Part shown: positions 35,914-45,402 of the stretch, piece by piece
How positions within the stretch are numbered: position 1 is the stretch's first letter
How the letters are laid out: every line of letters begins with the position of its first letter
Source of the DNA: Bacteroidota bacterium
GTDB taxonomy: Bacteria > Bacteroidota > Bacteroidia > Bacteroidales > JACABE01
Reading direction: 5' to 3'
Length of the DNA stretch: 64,000 nucleotides
Assembly (NCBI GenBank): GCA_026391675.1
Contig: JAPLDQ010000046.1
Span: forward strand, 1-64,000
Notes under the pieces: model-generated
The model's database searches: none
What the model was told of the DNA's origin: nothing
What the model saw: only the letters and a program-made list of their open reading frames with translations
Position numbers and translations under genes: made by a program

Positions 35914-36840
35914 ATGCTAAATAAATACCGTTTTATTCCTTTTGTTAAGCTTTTTATATCACTTTTAACAGGAGTCGTATTATTTGCTGCATGTGATAAA
36001 TTTGATAACGAACAAACAATTCCTGCTTATATCCATATTGACAAAATAATATTAATACATAATCAAATTCCAATTAATAATGAAGGCAGTTTATCTAATA
36101 GAATTACAGATGCCTGGGTATATGTGGATGACCATTTAATCGGAGCTTTTGAATTACCAGCCACTTTCCCTGTTTTATCAAAAGGAAAGCATAATATTAG
36201 CATTTATCCGGGAATAAAAATGAATGGAATGTCGGGAACCCGTGTTGTTTATGAATTTTACAACAAAATTGATATACCAGGATTTAATTTTATAGAAAAC
36301 ACTATCAGTACAATAGATACATCATTAACAACAACTTCATACAAATCCAATGTGGTTATTTGGGGTGAAGATTTTGAAGGTTCAACCGCTCCCGTTAAGT
36401 TTCAGAAACGCCCGCTTAGCGATACCAATATCATTAAAACCAACATGCCAAGTAATGTTTTTGAAGGTGGATTTTCAGGTCAGATTACCATTGACGCTAC
36501 ACACAGTTATTTTGAAATTGAACCAATTGGTGATAATTTTAAATTACCCAAAAACTCATCTCCTGTTTTTATTGAGCTGAATTATAAAACAAATAATTCC
36601 TTCTATGTTGGATTAATGGCTTATCAATCCGGTCAAACATTACCATCAAACCAGATTGCCACAATTTCAATAAGACCAACTACTGAATGGAAAAAAATAT
36701 ATATAAATCTTACCCCTGACCTTATTGATAATTATAGTTATTATAGTTATAAGTTTTTTATAAGTGGATTTAAAGATGAAGGTGTTCAAACTGCAAGTAT
36801 ATTTCTTGACAATGTAAAACTTGTTTATTTTAATTATTAA
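35914..36840 (+). CDS. Lipoprotein of unknown function
   Basis: A 308-residue protein with a lipobox signal (LTGVVLFAAC, Cys27). Residues 35-140 look like a short beta-rich domain with IPAYIHIDKIIL and HNISIYPGIKMNG; the second half (about 150-308) begins with VVIWGEDFEGS and ends with a strand ASIFLDNVKLVYF, a layout like carbohydrate-binding jelly-roll modules. I do not recognise a named family. It lies 14 bases before the sugar transferase gene on the same strand, so a role linked to the surface glycan, at the periplasmic face of a membrane, is possible but not shown. Confidence 0.6.
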   Translation: MLNKYRFIPFVKLFISLLTGVVLFAACDKFDNEQTIPAYIHIDKIILIHNQIPINNEGSLSNRITDAWVYVDDHLIGAFELPATFPVLSKGKHNISIYPGIKMNGMSGTRVVYEFYNKIDIPGFNFIENTISTIDTSLTTTSYKSNVVIWGEDFEGSTAPVKFQKRPLSDTNIIKTNMPSNVFEGGFSGQITIDATHSYFEIEPIGDNFKLPKNSSPVFIELNYKTNNSFYVGLMAYQSGQTLPSNQIATISIRPTTEWKKIYINLTPDLIDNYSYYSYKFFISGFKDEGVQTASIFLDNVKLVYFNY

Positions 36841-36854
36841 GATTAATCATTATT

Positions 36855-38270
36855 ATGAATAAAAAACTCCAGGTTACAAAATATGTTATTGCTGATGTAT
36901 TCTCAGCAATACTTGCCTGGGGCTTGTTTTTTATTTACAGAAAAACTAAAGTTGATCCTGCTATTTTTCATAAACTGGATCTTATTATTAATGATTTTAA
37001 TCTATATAAAGGATTAATAATCATTCCTGTTTTTTGGATAATACTTTATTTAATGACCGGTACTTATCGTAAAATTTACAGGAAATCGAGATTGAAGGAA
37101 TTGGAACAAACTTTTGTAATTTGTTTGTTTGGCGTATTGGTTATCTTTTTTGCATTAATACTGGACGATGTAATTATTACCTACAAGAATTATTATCAAT
37201 CCTTTTTTGTATTGCTTTTTCTGCATTTCATTTTCACTTATTCTTTACGTCTGATTATTACTTCCCGGACTGCCTATAAAATTCATAATAAAATTATTGG
37301 ATTTAATACCGTTATTGTAGGAAGTTGTGGAAATGCAGTTAAAACTTATCAGGAAATTGAAAATCAGGTTGAATCATCAGGAAATAAATTTGTGGGTTAT
37401 GTTAGTGTAAATGGAAATAAAAATTCATTAATGAGTAAATACTTAAGCTATCTTGGCGATTATAAATCGCTTAAAAGCATCATTAATGAATTTGAAATAG
37501 AGGAAGTTGTAATTGCCATCGAAGAACCTGAACATAAACTCATCGAAAACATCATTACAGCACTTGAAGACAGCGAAGTTGTTATAAAAATCATTCCTGA
37601 TATTCAGGATATACTTCTAGGTTCAGTAAAAATGAGTGCCATATTTCAGGCACCTTTAATACTCATTTCACCTGATTTAATGCCAGCATGGCAACAATCC
37701 ATTAAACGATTACTGGATATCATTACTTCCTTAATAATTTTAACTATATTTTCACCGGTTTATCTGATAACTGCTTTAATTATAAAATCTTCATCCAGAG
37801 GACCTATTTTTTATTCGCACGAACGAATCGGTTTAAAAGGTAAACCTTTTTTAATGTACAAATTCCGCTCGATGTATATGAATGCTGAAAAAGGAACGCC
37901 TTTATTATCCTGCAAAGACGACCCAAGGATTACCAATTTCGGCAAGTTTATGCGCAAAGTAAGACTGGATGAAATACCTCAATTCTACAATGTTCTTTTA
38001 GGCAATATGTCCATAGTAGGCCCCCGCCCCGAAAGACAATTCTTTATTAACGAAATTATGAAAAAAGCACCCCATTACCGCTTATTACATAAAGTTAAAC
38101 CCGGTATTACTTCATGGGGACAGGTTAAATTTGGTTATGCTGAAAATGTGGAGGAAATGATTGAGCGATTAAAATATGATTTGTTGTATATCGAAAATAT
38201 GTCATTAGCAACAGATTTAAAAATACTACTTTACACCTTCATCATTATTATACAGGGGAGAGGCAAATAA
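36855..38270 (+). CDS. Polyprenyl-phosphate sugar-1-phosphate transferase
   Basis: A 471-residue protein of the WbaP/WcaJ type. The N-terminal third has about four or five membrane helices (within residues 8-135), followed by a Rossmann-like cytoplasmic domain (GFNTVIVGSCGNAVKTYQE, about 150-270) and another helix before the catalytic domain (about 280-470). The catalytic part shows KRLLDIITSLIILTIFSPVY, GPIFYSHERIGLKGKPF, YKFRSMY, DDPRITNFGKFMRK, LDEIPQFYNVL and MSIVGPRPERQF. It transfers a sugar phosphate from UDP-sugar to undecaprenyl phosphate, the first step of glycan assembly. It could initiate the polymer made by the 14-30 kb gene set. Confidence 0.9.
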   Translation: MNKKLQVTKYVIADVFSAILAWGLFFIYRKTKVDPAIFHKLDLIINDFNLYKGLIIIPVFWIILYLMTGTYRKIYRKSRLKELEQTFVICLFGVLVIFFALILDDVIITYKNYYQSFFVLLFLHFIFTYSLRLIITSRTAYKIHNKIIGFNTVIVGSCGNAVKTYQEIENQVESSGNKFVGYVSVNGNKNSLMSKYLSYLGDYKSLKSIINEFEIEEVVIAIEEPEHKLIENIITALEDSEVVIKIIPDIQDILLGSVKMSAIFQAPLILISPDLMPAWQQSIKRLLDIITSLIILTIFSPVYLITALIIKSSSRGPIFYSHERIGLKGKPFLMYKFRSMYMNAEKGTPLLSCKDDPRITNFGKFMRKVRLDEIPQFYNVLLGNMSIVGPRPERQFFINEIMKKAPHYRLLHKVKPGITSWGQVKFGYAENVEEMIERLKYDLLYIENMSLATDLKILLYTFIIIIQGRGK

Positions 38271-38339
38271 AAACCTTAAATAAATTCCATTTGAATTATT
38301 TTTGCTGTATAAAAAATCCAATTCTATCAGTAGGCGAAT

Positions 38340-39155
38340 CTAATCACATAATACATATAAATCATCCCTTGGATTGAGGCAAAAAATGGGTATTTGTGAT
38401 TTATTAGTTATTAGGTTTAATATTTTTGGCCCTTTTAGTAAATCTATCAGACCGTAGGATTTATCAGACAATACAATTACAATTCCATTTTTATCTTCAG
38501 CGGCATGTCTGAGTGCAAAATCATCGATGCTGTTTTGCTTTTCAGCTGTTTGCATGATACTGTATTCTATTTCTAAGTTTTCAAATATCTTTTTAATAAA
38601 TTTCAGGTTATTTCTTAACTGACGCAACAAGTATTCATCCTTAACACTGGCAGCCATTACTATTATTTCTGCATCATTAAAGCGTGCAAAATAACTGGCC
38701 CAAAGTACTTTTTCTTTTGATTCTTTTCTGGAATCAATAGGTAAAAATACTTTTTTATACTCGTTTTCAGTTGGAGCTGCTTTATTTACAAACAAATAAG
38801 GAATGCGGGAATTTCGGAAAATTTTAAGTAGGTTTTTTGGCTGAAAATCGCTTCCTGAATTCTCAATATTAAAACTAAGAATTGCCAATACTGCATTAAT
38901 TTCTGGTATTAAATTATTTAAACTTACACTTGGCTTACCGGCAAGGACTTTTGTATGAATATTTATTCTCTTTTCTATAGCCATTTCCTGCATTTTTGTA
39001 AGCAGTAATGCTTCATCTTCATTATTATGCATTATACAAATTAGTGTCAGCTCCTTCTCCAATATCTTACATAACACAACAGCATGATCAATTGCAATAT
39101 AGCTATTTACAGAGAAATCAGTTAAAACGATAATTTGCTGTCTGTCGCTTTGCAT
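38340..39155 (-). CDS. Universal stress protein-like, two-domain
   Basis: A 271-residue protein that reads as two fused USP folds. The N-terminal one begins QQIIVLTDFSVNSYIAIDHAVVLCK, matching the first strand and helix of the UspA fold; the second starts near YKKVFLPIDSRKESKEKVLWASYF. The ATP-binding glycine loop (G-x-x-G-x9-G-S/T) is not evident in either half, so nucleotide binding is doubtful. Cytosolic. It is convergent with the sugar transferase gene; the region upstream is full of short repeats. Confidence 0.65.
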   Translation of the reverse strand: MQSDRQQIIVLTDFSVNSYIAIDHAVVLCKILEKELTLICIMHNNEDEALLLTKMQEMAIEKRINIHTKVLAGKPSVSLNNLIPEINAVLAILSFNIENSGSDFQPKNLLKIFRNSRIPYLFVNKAAPTENEYKKVFLPIDSRKESKEKVLWASYFARFNDAEIIVMAASVKDEYLLRQLRNNLKFIKKIFENLEIEYSIMQTAEKQNSIDDFALRHAAEDKNGIVIVLSDKSYGLIDLLKGPKILNLITNKSQIPIFCLNPRDDLYVLCD

Positions 39156-39158
39156 TTG

Positions 39159-39246
39159 GTTATTAGTTATTGGGTTAATGGGTTATTAAGTTATTGGATA
39201 TAGGGTAATTATGTAATAGGTTATTGAGTTATTGAGTTATTAAGTT
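39159..39246. repeat. Degenerate octamer repeat (GTTATTGA/GTTATTAA)
   Basis: Repeated GTTATTGA, GTTATTAA and near variants over about 88 bases, with the cleanest run at 39220-39251. It fills the gap between the USP gene start and the heptamer array next to TsaB. Confidence 0.6.
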
Positions 39247-39260
39247 TTTAAATTTTAATT

Positions 39261-39288
39261 CATAACTCATAATTCATAACTCATAACT
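39261..39288. repeat. Heptamer tandem repeat (CATAACT/CATAATT)
   Basis: Four gapless 7-base units (CATAACT, CATAATT, CATAACT, CATAACT) ending at the stop codon of tsaB. They are the same heptamers as at 35871-35898, 3.4 kb away. Confidence 0.75.
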
Positions 39289-39989
39289 TAATAAAGTCCT
39301 TTCACAACAGGCTTTGCCGCGATAAAGTCTTTCAGATAAAATGGTTCAAAATATGCTGTATCTTCAAATTCCTCTTTCCTGAATTTCTCTTCGGCCAAAC
39401 CTGCCATATTGGCTGCTGATAGCTTTATATCTGTTATAAAATGAGCATTTGCATTATTATTCAGTATATCCTTACATTTATCTGAACCATTGCCAAAGAA
39501 ATAAACATTATGACTCAATAAGTATTCTGTATAAGTATTTTCATCAACAATATTTGCCTGTACTTCACGGATCTGATTCAGGTTCATATCATAAATTCCA
39601 CTGTAAACTTCCATTCTGCGGGCATCAATCATTGGACAAAAGAGAGCACCGGTATTTTCAACTTTTTTATCATGAATAACACCATATACCATGGCTTTCA
39701 GCGTATTAATTGAAATTAAGGGGATATTTAAACCGTAACATAATCCTTTAGCAGATGAAACGCCAATACGTAAACCGGTATAAGAACCCGGACCTTTGCT
39801 AACAGCCACAGCATTCAAATCACCTGGAGATTTATTTGCTTGTTTTAGGACTTCATCAATAAATACAGCAACATTAGCAGAATGAGAATTTCCTTTTTCC
39901 GTTTCTTTCATCGAAATAATTTGACCATCCAACGCCAGTCCAACAGAACAAACTTCTGTGGCAGTTTCAATCAATAATATCAAGCCCAT
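39288..39989 (-). CDS. tsaB: tRNA threonylcarbamoyladenosine biosynthesis protein TsaB
   Basis: A 233-residue ASKHA-fold protein with the TsaB signature SKGPGSYTGLRIGVSSAKGLCYG at about residues 64-86 and the opening LILLIETATEVCSVGLA. TsaB forms a complex with TsaD and TsaE that makes t6A37 in ANN-decoding tRNAs. It is the last gene of a run TolC-HlyD-TsaB, 6 bases after HlyD. The first two have no functional tie to tRNA modification, so the grouping is probably only transcriptional. Its stop codon abuts a heptamer repeat array. Confidence 0.92.
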   Translation of the reverse strand: MGLILLIETATEVCSVGLALDGQIISMKETEKGNSHSANVAVFIDEVLKQANKSPGDLNAVAVSKGPGSYTGLRIGVSSAKGLCYGLNIPLISINTLKAMVYGVIHDKKVENTGALFCPMIDARRMEVYSGIYDMNLNQIREVQANIVDENTYTEYLLSHNVYFFGNGSDKCKDILNNNANAHFITDIKLSAANMAGLAEEKFRKEEFEDTAYFEPFYLKDFIAAKPVVKGLY

Positions 39990-39995
39990 TAATTA

Positions 39996-41390
39996 TTATT
40001 TACTTTTTGTTGGTTTTTGGTCAAACAATTTTAATTTATCTACTTTTTTTACTGCTGATTTATTCTTTAGCAATTTTGTAACTGCTGTATAAGGTCCGGC
40101 AATAATTTCATCATTCTCTTTCAAACCTTCTTTAATTTCTATATAATTATTGTCCTGTATACCTGTTTTAACTTTTTGCATAACAGCTGTACCATTTTTA
40201 AATAAGAATACATATTCAACTATTGCTTCTTTAAAGGCTTTCTTTGATGATCCTTCATTGGTTTTTTCTTCATTATCATTATTCTTATCATTTTCTTTTT
40301 TAGCAAATAATGATTTCTTACCTGTTGAATCTTCTCTTGTAGTAACTGATTGTATAGGAACCGTTAAAATATTCAAAGCACTTTTAGTCTGAATTTCAAC
40401 AGTAGCTGACATGCCCGGCCTGAATGGACTGATATTAGGCTTATCGGCTTTCATCAAATCGGAATAAGATAACTGCAATATTCTTATTTTAACATTGAAA
40501 TTAGTAACCTGATCAGCACTTACACCCTGTATATTGGCTGAATTTGCAATCTGAGTTACTATTCCCTTGAATTTACGGTTAAGGTAAGCATCAACTTCAA
40601 TGAGTGCTGTATCCCCTAATTTTACACGAACAATATCATTTTCATTTACATCCACATTCACTTCCATATTATTCAGATTGGCAATACGCATAATTTCTGT
40701 ACCACTGGAGAATTGTGAAGCACCGGTAACGCGTTCTCCAACCTCAACACTCAGTTTAGAGATAGTACCACTATTTGGTGCAAAAATTGAAGTACGGCTT
40801 AAGTTTTCCTTGGATTGTTTAAGAGCAGCTTCTGAACTGCTAACATTGTATTTTGCAGCTTCTACATTTTGTTCAGCAGCTTCTACCTGAGCTTTTGCGA
40901 CATCAAAAGCAGCCTTAGCAGCATCATAGTCAGCAGCTGAAATAGTTTGCTGTTTATATAATTTTTCGTTGCGTTCAAAAGTTAATTTAGTATTGGTAAA
41001 TTGTGCCTTAACCTGGGTTAAATTAGCCTTTGCATTGGCTAAACCGGCTTTTTGACCATTCAATACAGCCATACTTTGCTCATAGGATGATTTGTAAAGT
41101 TCAGGATCTATTTCAGCCAATAATTGCCCTTGCTTAACATCATCACCTTCCTTAACCAACAGCTTAACGACTTCTCCCGAAATAAAAGGACTTATTTTTA
41201 TTTCTACTTCAGGTTTAATTTTCCCACTTGCAGAAACCGATTCAACAATATTTCTTTTTGCTGCTTTTTCTGTAAAAACCTCAATAGCTGATTCACCGCC
41301 TATCCAACCGCTTTTTTTAGCAATAACTAATAAAATTACTAAAACTACACCAGCAATAATGGATATTCTTATTATATTTTTCTTTTTCAT
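39996..41390 (-). CDS. Periplasmic adaptor (HlyD/MacA type) of an efflux pump
   Basis: A 464-residue membrane-fusion protein: one N-terminal membrane helix (IIRISIIAGVVLVILLVIA), a lipoyl-like half domain (IKPEVEIKISPFISGEVVKLLVKEGD, about 58-83), a long coiled-coil hairpin (about 95-200, rich in A, K, Q, E), the second half domain (SIFAPNSGTISKLSVEVGERV), a beta-barrel region, and a Lys/Glu-rich low-complexity insert near residue 370 (KKENDKNNDNEEKTNEG). It bridges an inner-membrane pump and TolC. The pump (MacB-like permease or RND protein) is not in the window. It lies 39 bases after the TolC gene and 6 before tsaB. Confidence 0.9.
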   Translation of the reverse strand: MKKKNIIRISIIAGVVLVILLVIAKKSGWIGGESAIEVFTEKAAKRNIVESVSASGKIKPEVEIKISPFISGEVVKLLVKEGDDVKQGQLLAEIDPELYKSSYEQSMAVLNGQKAGLANAKANLTQVKAQFTNTKLTFERNEKLYKQQTISAADYDAAKAAFDVAKAQVEAAEQNVEAAKYNVSSSEAALKQSKENLSRTSIFAPNSGTISKLSVEVGERVTGASQFSSGTEIMRIANLNNMEVNVDVNENDIVRVKLGDTALIEVDAYLNRKFKGIVTQIANSANIQGVSADQVTNFNVKIRILQLSYSDLMKADKPNISPFRPGMSATVEIQTKSALNILTVPIQSVTTREDSTGKKSLFAKKENDKNNDNEEKTNEGSSKKAFKEAIVEYVFLFKNGTAVMQKVKTGIQDNNYIEIKEGLKENDEIIAGPYTAVTKLLKNKSAVKKVDKLKLFDQKPTKSK

Positions 41391-41429
41391 ACTGAAAAAT
41401 TATATTTGTTTTAAATTATTATCTAAAGC

Positions 41430-42860
41430 TTATTTTGATAAAGTAATAGGATTTCCCTGATAGAAATCAAGTATTACTTTTTTAAAAATAAAATTATATT
41501 TTGCTCTCAATAAATCCGATTGTGCTTTAATGAGTTTGTTTTTAGCATCATTATAATCAACACCGTTCATCATACCAACATCAAATTTTTGTTGGGTATA
41601 ATTAAAGGATTCCTGAAAAGATGAAACAGCTTTTTGAGAAGCGGTATAGCTTTTATAAGCACCCTGAGCATCTGCTGAAGCCTGTTCAATACTTTTCTGT
41701 AACTGGTTTTTCTGTAATTGTAAATTATAGGAAGCATTCAAAGTATTTAATTTTGCTTTGCTCACATTTGAATTGACCTGGTAACCATTAAAAATAGGGA
41801 TTGAGAGCGTAAATCGTAAAGATTTATTCAAATTATTGTTTAACTGATCTTTAAAAGACATTCTTTCAAATTCATAGCTGGTAATTTTCTGTACAATGGG
41901 AGCTCCAGTACCTGCTACTGTGTAATTTGTAGGAACATTTTCAAAAACTGAAAATGATTTTATTTTAGTGTAATCAGGATAATTATCCGCATAATTACTA
42001 CCAAAATAGCCGCTTAATGATAAACTTGGATATCTCTGACTACGTGCTATGGCCAATCCATTGTATGAACTTTCGAGACGAAATTCAGCGCTTTTTATTT
42101 CAGGCATTAAACCTTGTGCATAAGCAAATACCTGATTAGAAGGAACCAGAGTAATATCACCCAATACTTTAATTTCGGGTTTTACAATATCAAAATCATC
42201 TGTTGACTTTAAGTCAAGCAATTGTGTAAGATCGAGATATGAAAGTTCAAGCTGATTTTGTGCAGCAACAAGATTTGATTCTTCTAATGCACCCTGTGCC
42301 TGAATCTCAAGAAGATTACCCTTAGCTATTGTTCCGGCTTCAAAGAGCTTTTTTGTTCTTTCTATCTGCTGATTACTCATATCCACCTGATTCTGACAAA
42401 TATCCACCTGTTCTTTATTAAATAAAATCTGCAAATATGCCTGACCAATCCGAAGTGCAATGTCATTTTTCATTTTTTCAACATCATATCTGCTTGCTAT
42501 ATAATTGTTCTGGCTTTGTTTGATTGTATTTAATTTTTGGAATCCATTAAACAAATCAACTGATGAAGTCAAAGCAAATGAATTGGATTGTGTCTGCTGA
42601 TCAGTATATGTATTGGACGATGGGTCAATATTTCTTCCCCAATTGTAATTATGACTGACACTTCCGTTTAAATTCGGCAACATACCCAGTTTATTCTGAA
42701 CTGTTGTTATTTTATCAGATTCAGCATTAAGCTGGCTTTGCTTTACCTGAATATTATTTTCAAGTGCATACTTAATACATTCTTCCAACGTCCATTTCTT
42801 TTGTGCCTCAGCATGATAACAAAAAGAAACAATTAAAAATAAAAGCAATATTTTTTTCAT
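41430..42860 (-). CDS. TolC-family outer-membrane efflux protein
   Basis: A 476-residue protein from the second possible start, where MKKILLLFLIVSFCYHAEAQ is a clean signal peptide (the longer reading would add 11 residues). Two repeats of the outer-membrane efflux family are present: WTLEECIKYALENNIQVKQSQLN at the start and the second one beginning near ALAIARSQRYPSL-type sequence (here GLAIARSQRYPSLSLSGYFGSN). Long helices rich in Q, N, A and K follow both. It forms the outer-membrane and periplasmic tunnel of a tripartite pump with the HlyD-like protein encoded 39 bases downstream. A possible -7 box (TACTTTTG on the - strand, 42928-42935) lacks a matching -33 element. Confidence 0.9.
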   Translation of the reverse strand: MKKILLLFLIVSFCYHAEAQKKWTLEECIKYALENNIQVKQSQLNAESDKITTVQNKLGMLPNLNGSVSHNYNWGRNIDPSSNTYTDQQTQSNSFALTSSVDLFNGFQKLNTIKQSQNNYIASRYDVEKMKNDIALRIGQAYLQILFNKEQVDICQNQVDMSNQQIERTKKLFEAGTIAKGNLLEIQAQGALEESNLVAAQNQLELSYLDLTQLLDLKSTDDFDIVKPEIKVLGDITLVPSNQVFAYAQGLMPEIKSAEFRLESSYNGLAIARSQRYPSLSLSGYFGSNYADNYPDYTKIKSFSVFENVPTNYTVAGTGAPIVQKITSYEFERMSFKDQLNNNLNKSLRFTLSIPIFNGYQVNSNVSKAKLNTLNASYNLQLQKNQLQKSIEQASADAQGAYKSYTASQKAVSSFQESFNYTQQKFDVGMMNGVDYNDAKNKLIKAQSDLLRAKYNFIFKKVILDFYQGNPITLSK

Positions 42861-42974
42861 TATAAAATAATGTATATATTTAATTCTGAGCAATTTATTT
42901 CAATAATAATTGTAATAAATTAATTATCAAAAGTATAAATAAAACTTAAGATGTTGATATAAATTCTCGTTTTT

Positions 42975-43007
42975 TTTGCTGTATTTTCGTTCAATGCCTT
43001 ACATTTG
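42975..43007 (+). promoter_or_regulatory. Bacteroidota housekeeping promoter for the M1 peptidase gene
   Basis: TTTG (42975-42978), 21 bases, then TACATTTG (43000-43007), an excellent match to the phylum consensus. The -7 box ends 31 bases before the ATG. Confidence 0.65.
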
Positions 43008-43038
43008 CAGTTGAAATATTTATTTTATGTGTTGAACT

Positions 43039-45402
43039 ATGAAAAAAGCTACCAGTTTCTTCGTTTTTATCTGTTTAATGTTACCTTCCTTTTTATTTTC
43101 CCAGCATGCTTCAATAAAAGCATTAAGCAGCGATTCTATTGATGTTTTGCATTATGATATTCATTTAGACATATCTCATACTATTCAAAATCAATTAATT
43201 GGATTTACCGAAGTTAAAATTACACCTAAAATTAACAATATTGGAAATATAAGTCTTGAATTATTATATCTTTCAATTGATTCAATTAAGTTAAATAATT
43301 CTAATAATTCCTTTACTTATATTAACAATAAGATTCTAATACCCCTTTCCACAACAGCAAATATAAATGATACATTGAATGTGAAAGTATTTTATCATGG
43401 AACTCCGCATATTGAAAGTTCCGGATGGGGTGGTTTTCATATCAGTTCAGGATTGTCTTATAACCTGGGAATTTCATTTGCTGATAATCTTCACAATTAT
43501 GGAAAATGTTTTTTCCCTTGTATAGATGATTTTATTGACCGGGCTTTTTACGATTATTACATTACTGTTGATTCAACAAAATTTGCTGTTTGCGGTGGCA
43601 CATTAATGAGTATTATTAATGATGGAAGCGGAAATAAGACTTTCCACTGGAAGTTTAACAATACGATACCTGCTTATCTTGCATCAGTTGCTGTTTATAA
43701 TTATGTTCCGGTAAATGGAACATTTCTTGGAATAAACGGAAATACACCCACAGCAATCTATGTTTTACCGGCTGATACCAATAAAGCCAAAGCTTCATTT
43801 ATTCATCTGAATGATATTTTGCAAACATTTGAACATTATTGGGGCCCATACAGATGGGAAAGAGTTGGTTACGTTGCCACTACACTCGGAGCAATGGAAC
43901 ATGCCACCAATATAGCTTATCCTGCTTCATCTATTGATGGAACGCTCAACGATGAATACTTATATGCACATGAGTTATCACATCAATGGTTTGGCAACCT
44001 AATTACCTGCAGTTCAGCAGAAGATATGTGGATTAACGAAGGCTGGGCTACCTATAATGAAGCATTATACAAAGAAGGCGTGTATGGTAAAAAAGCATAT
44101 AAGGATTATCTAAGAACAAAACTTAAGAAAGTGTTGCAACTTTCTCATATTGATGATAATGGTTACAGAGCGGTATATGGAATCCCAAGCGCATATACCT
44201 ATGGTGAAACTGTTTATCAGAAAGGGAGTTGTGTAGTTCAAAGTCTTCGTGCTTATTTAGGTGACAGCCTGTTTTTTGGCGGAATAAAGCAATTGTTGAA
44301 TCAATTTGCATTTAGCTCGGTTTCATCATTACAGATACGAGATTTTTTAAGCAATTATTCCGGCATTAATTTAAATGATTTTTTTAATTTTCATGTATTC
44401 AGCCCCGGGTTTACACATTATTCAATTGACAGTATGATAAGTTTTTCATGTCCTGCCAATCATTATGTATATTTACATCAACGTTTAAAAGGGGCAACTG
44501 CATTTGCCAATTCAAATGTGGTTGAAATTACTTTTATGAACAATAATTGGCAAAAATATACCGATACTATCCATTTTAATGGTGAATACGGGATGAAAGC
44601 ATTTCAGATGCCTTTTGTTCCTACAATTGCAATGGTTGATATGGAAGAAAAGCTTGCAGATGCTACAACAGATAAGTATGAAATAATCAAAAATACAGGT
44701 ATTGTTGATTATTCTGAAAGTTTGTTTCAGCTGGATATACAGCAAATTGCAGATTCAGCATTAGTAAGAGTAGTTCACAATTGGGTAAAACCCGATAGCC
44801 TGAAAACTGCTAATCCAGAGATAAAGAGAATAAGTCCTATTCGTTATTGGCTGGTAGAAGGAATATTTCCTGCAGGATTTAATGCAAAGGGAAAGTTTTA
44901 TTATAATTGTCAGACACCTTTTCATCTGGAATACCAAACTTTACTCCCCTCCTATCTTTCAACTGATTCTTTAATTTTATTATACCGCAAAAACAATAAA
45001 GATGACTGGCATATTATTAACTTTATAAAAGATGATGATATGTTTTCCGGATACATGACTACTGAAAACCTGCAACAAGGAGAATACGTTTTAGGTGTTG
45101 GCAAACCGTTTCAATCAGGTTTAAATGAATTGAAGCAAAAGCAAAATAATAAAAAAATTGAGCTATTTCCAAACCCTAATAATGGCGAATTTAACATCAG
45201 ATTGAATAATATTAATGAGGATATTATAGTAAAACTATATACACAAAATGGTGCATTAATAGATAGTTTTGCTGTTTCAAAGAAAAATATTTATCAATAT
45301 CGCTCAAAAACAAAACTGAAAGCAGGAAATTATTTGATTCAATTTTCAACTTTAAATGGAAAAATAATTGATAATGAGCAGTTAGTAGTAATAAAAGATT
45401 AA
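43039..45402 (+). CDS. M1-family metallopeptidase with T9SS sorting domain
   Basis: A 787-residue secreted protein (signal peptide ends near FSQ). The N-terminal domain begins DVLHYDIHLDISHTIQNQLIG, as in M1 aminopeptidases. The thermolysin-like domain has HELSHQWFGN (zinc ligands His311 and His315, catalytic Glu312) and the third ligand Glu334 in NEGWATY, so the HExxH-x18-E spacing is exact. The usual GAMEN exopeptidase motif reads GAMEH here, so the Asn that helps hold the free N-terminus is changed. The last ~75 residues (IELFPNPNNGEFNIRL and onward) are a T9SS sorting domain. It is expected at the cell surface or released, digesting peptides. It is convergent with the archaemetzincin gene, overlapping by 4 bases. 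Confidence 0.9.
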   Translation: MKKATSFFVFICLMLPSFLFSQHASIKALSSDSIDVLHYDIHLDISHTIQNQLIGFTEVKITPKINNIGNISLELLYLSIDSIKLNNSNNSFTYINNKILIPLSTTANINDTLNVKVFYHGTPHIESSGWGGFHISSGLSYNLGISFADNLHNYGKCFFPCIDDFIDRAFYDYYITVDSTKFAVCGGTLMSIINDGSGNKTFHWKFNNTIPAYLASVAVYNYVPVNGTFLGINGNTPTAIYVLPADTNKAKASFIHLNDILQTFEHYWGPYRWERVGYVATTLGAMEHATNIAYPASSIDGTLNDEYLYAHELSHQWFGNLITCSSAEDMWINEGWATYNEALYKEGVYGKKAYKDYLRTKLKKVLQLSHIDDNGYRAVYGIPSAYTYGETVYQKGSCVVQSLRAYLGDSLFFGGIKQLLNQFAFSSVSSLQIRDFLSNYSGINLNDFFNFHVFSPGFTHYSIDSMISFSCPANHYVYLHQRLKGATAFANSNVVEITFMNNNWQKYTDTIHFNGEYGMKAFQMPFVPTIAMVDMEEKLADATTDKYEIIKNTGIVDYSESLFQLDIQQIADSALVRVVHNWVKPDSLKTANPEIKRISPIRYWLVEGIFPAGFNAKGKFYYNCQTPFHLEYQTLLPSYLSTDSLILLYRKNNKDDWHIINFIKDDDMFSGYMTTENLQQGEYVLGVGKPFQSGLNELKQKQNNKKIELFPNPNNGEFNIRLNNINEDIIVKLYTQNGALIDSFAVSKKNIYQYRSKTKLKAGNYLIQFSTLNGKIIDNEQLVVIKD

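Noticed and set aside
39159-39288. Direct repeats considered as a CRISPR array
   Set aside because: The unit is 7-8 bases without unique spacers, and no cas genes are present.
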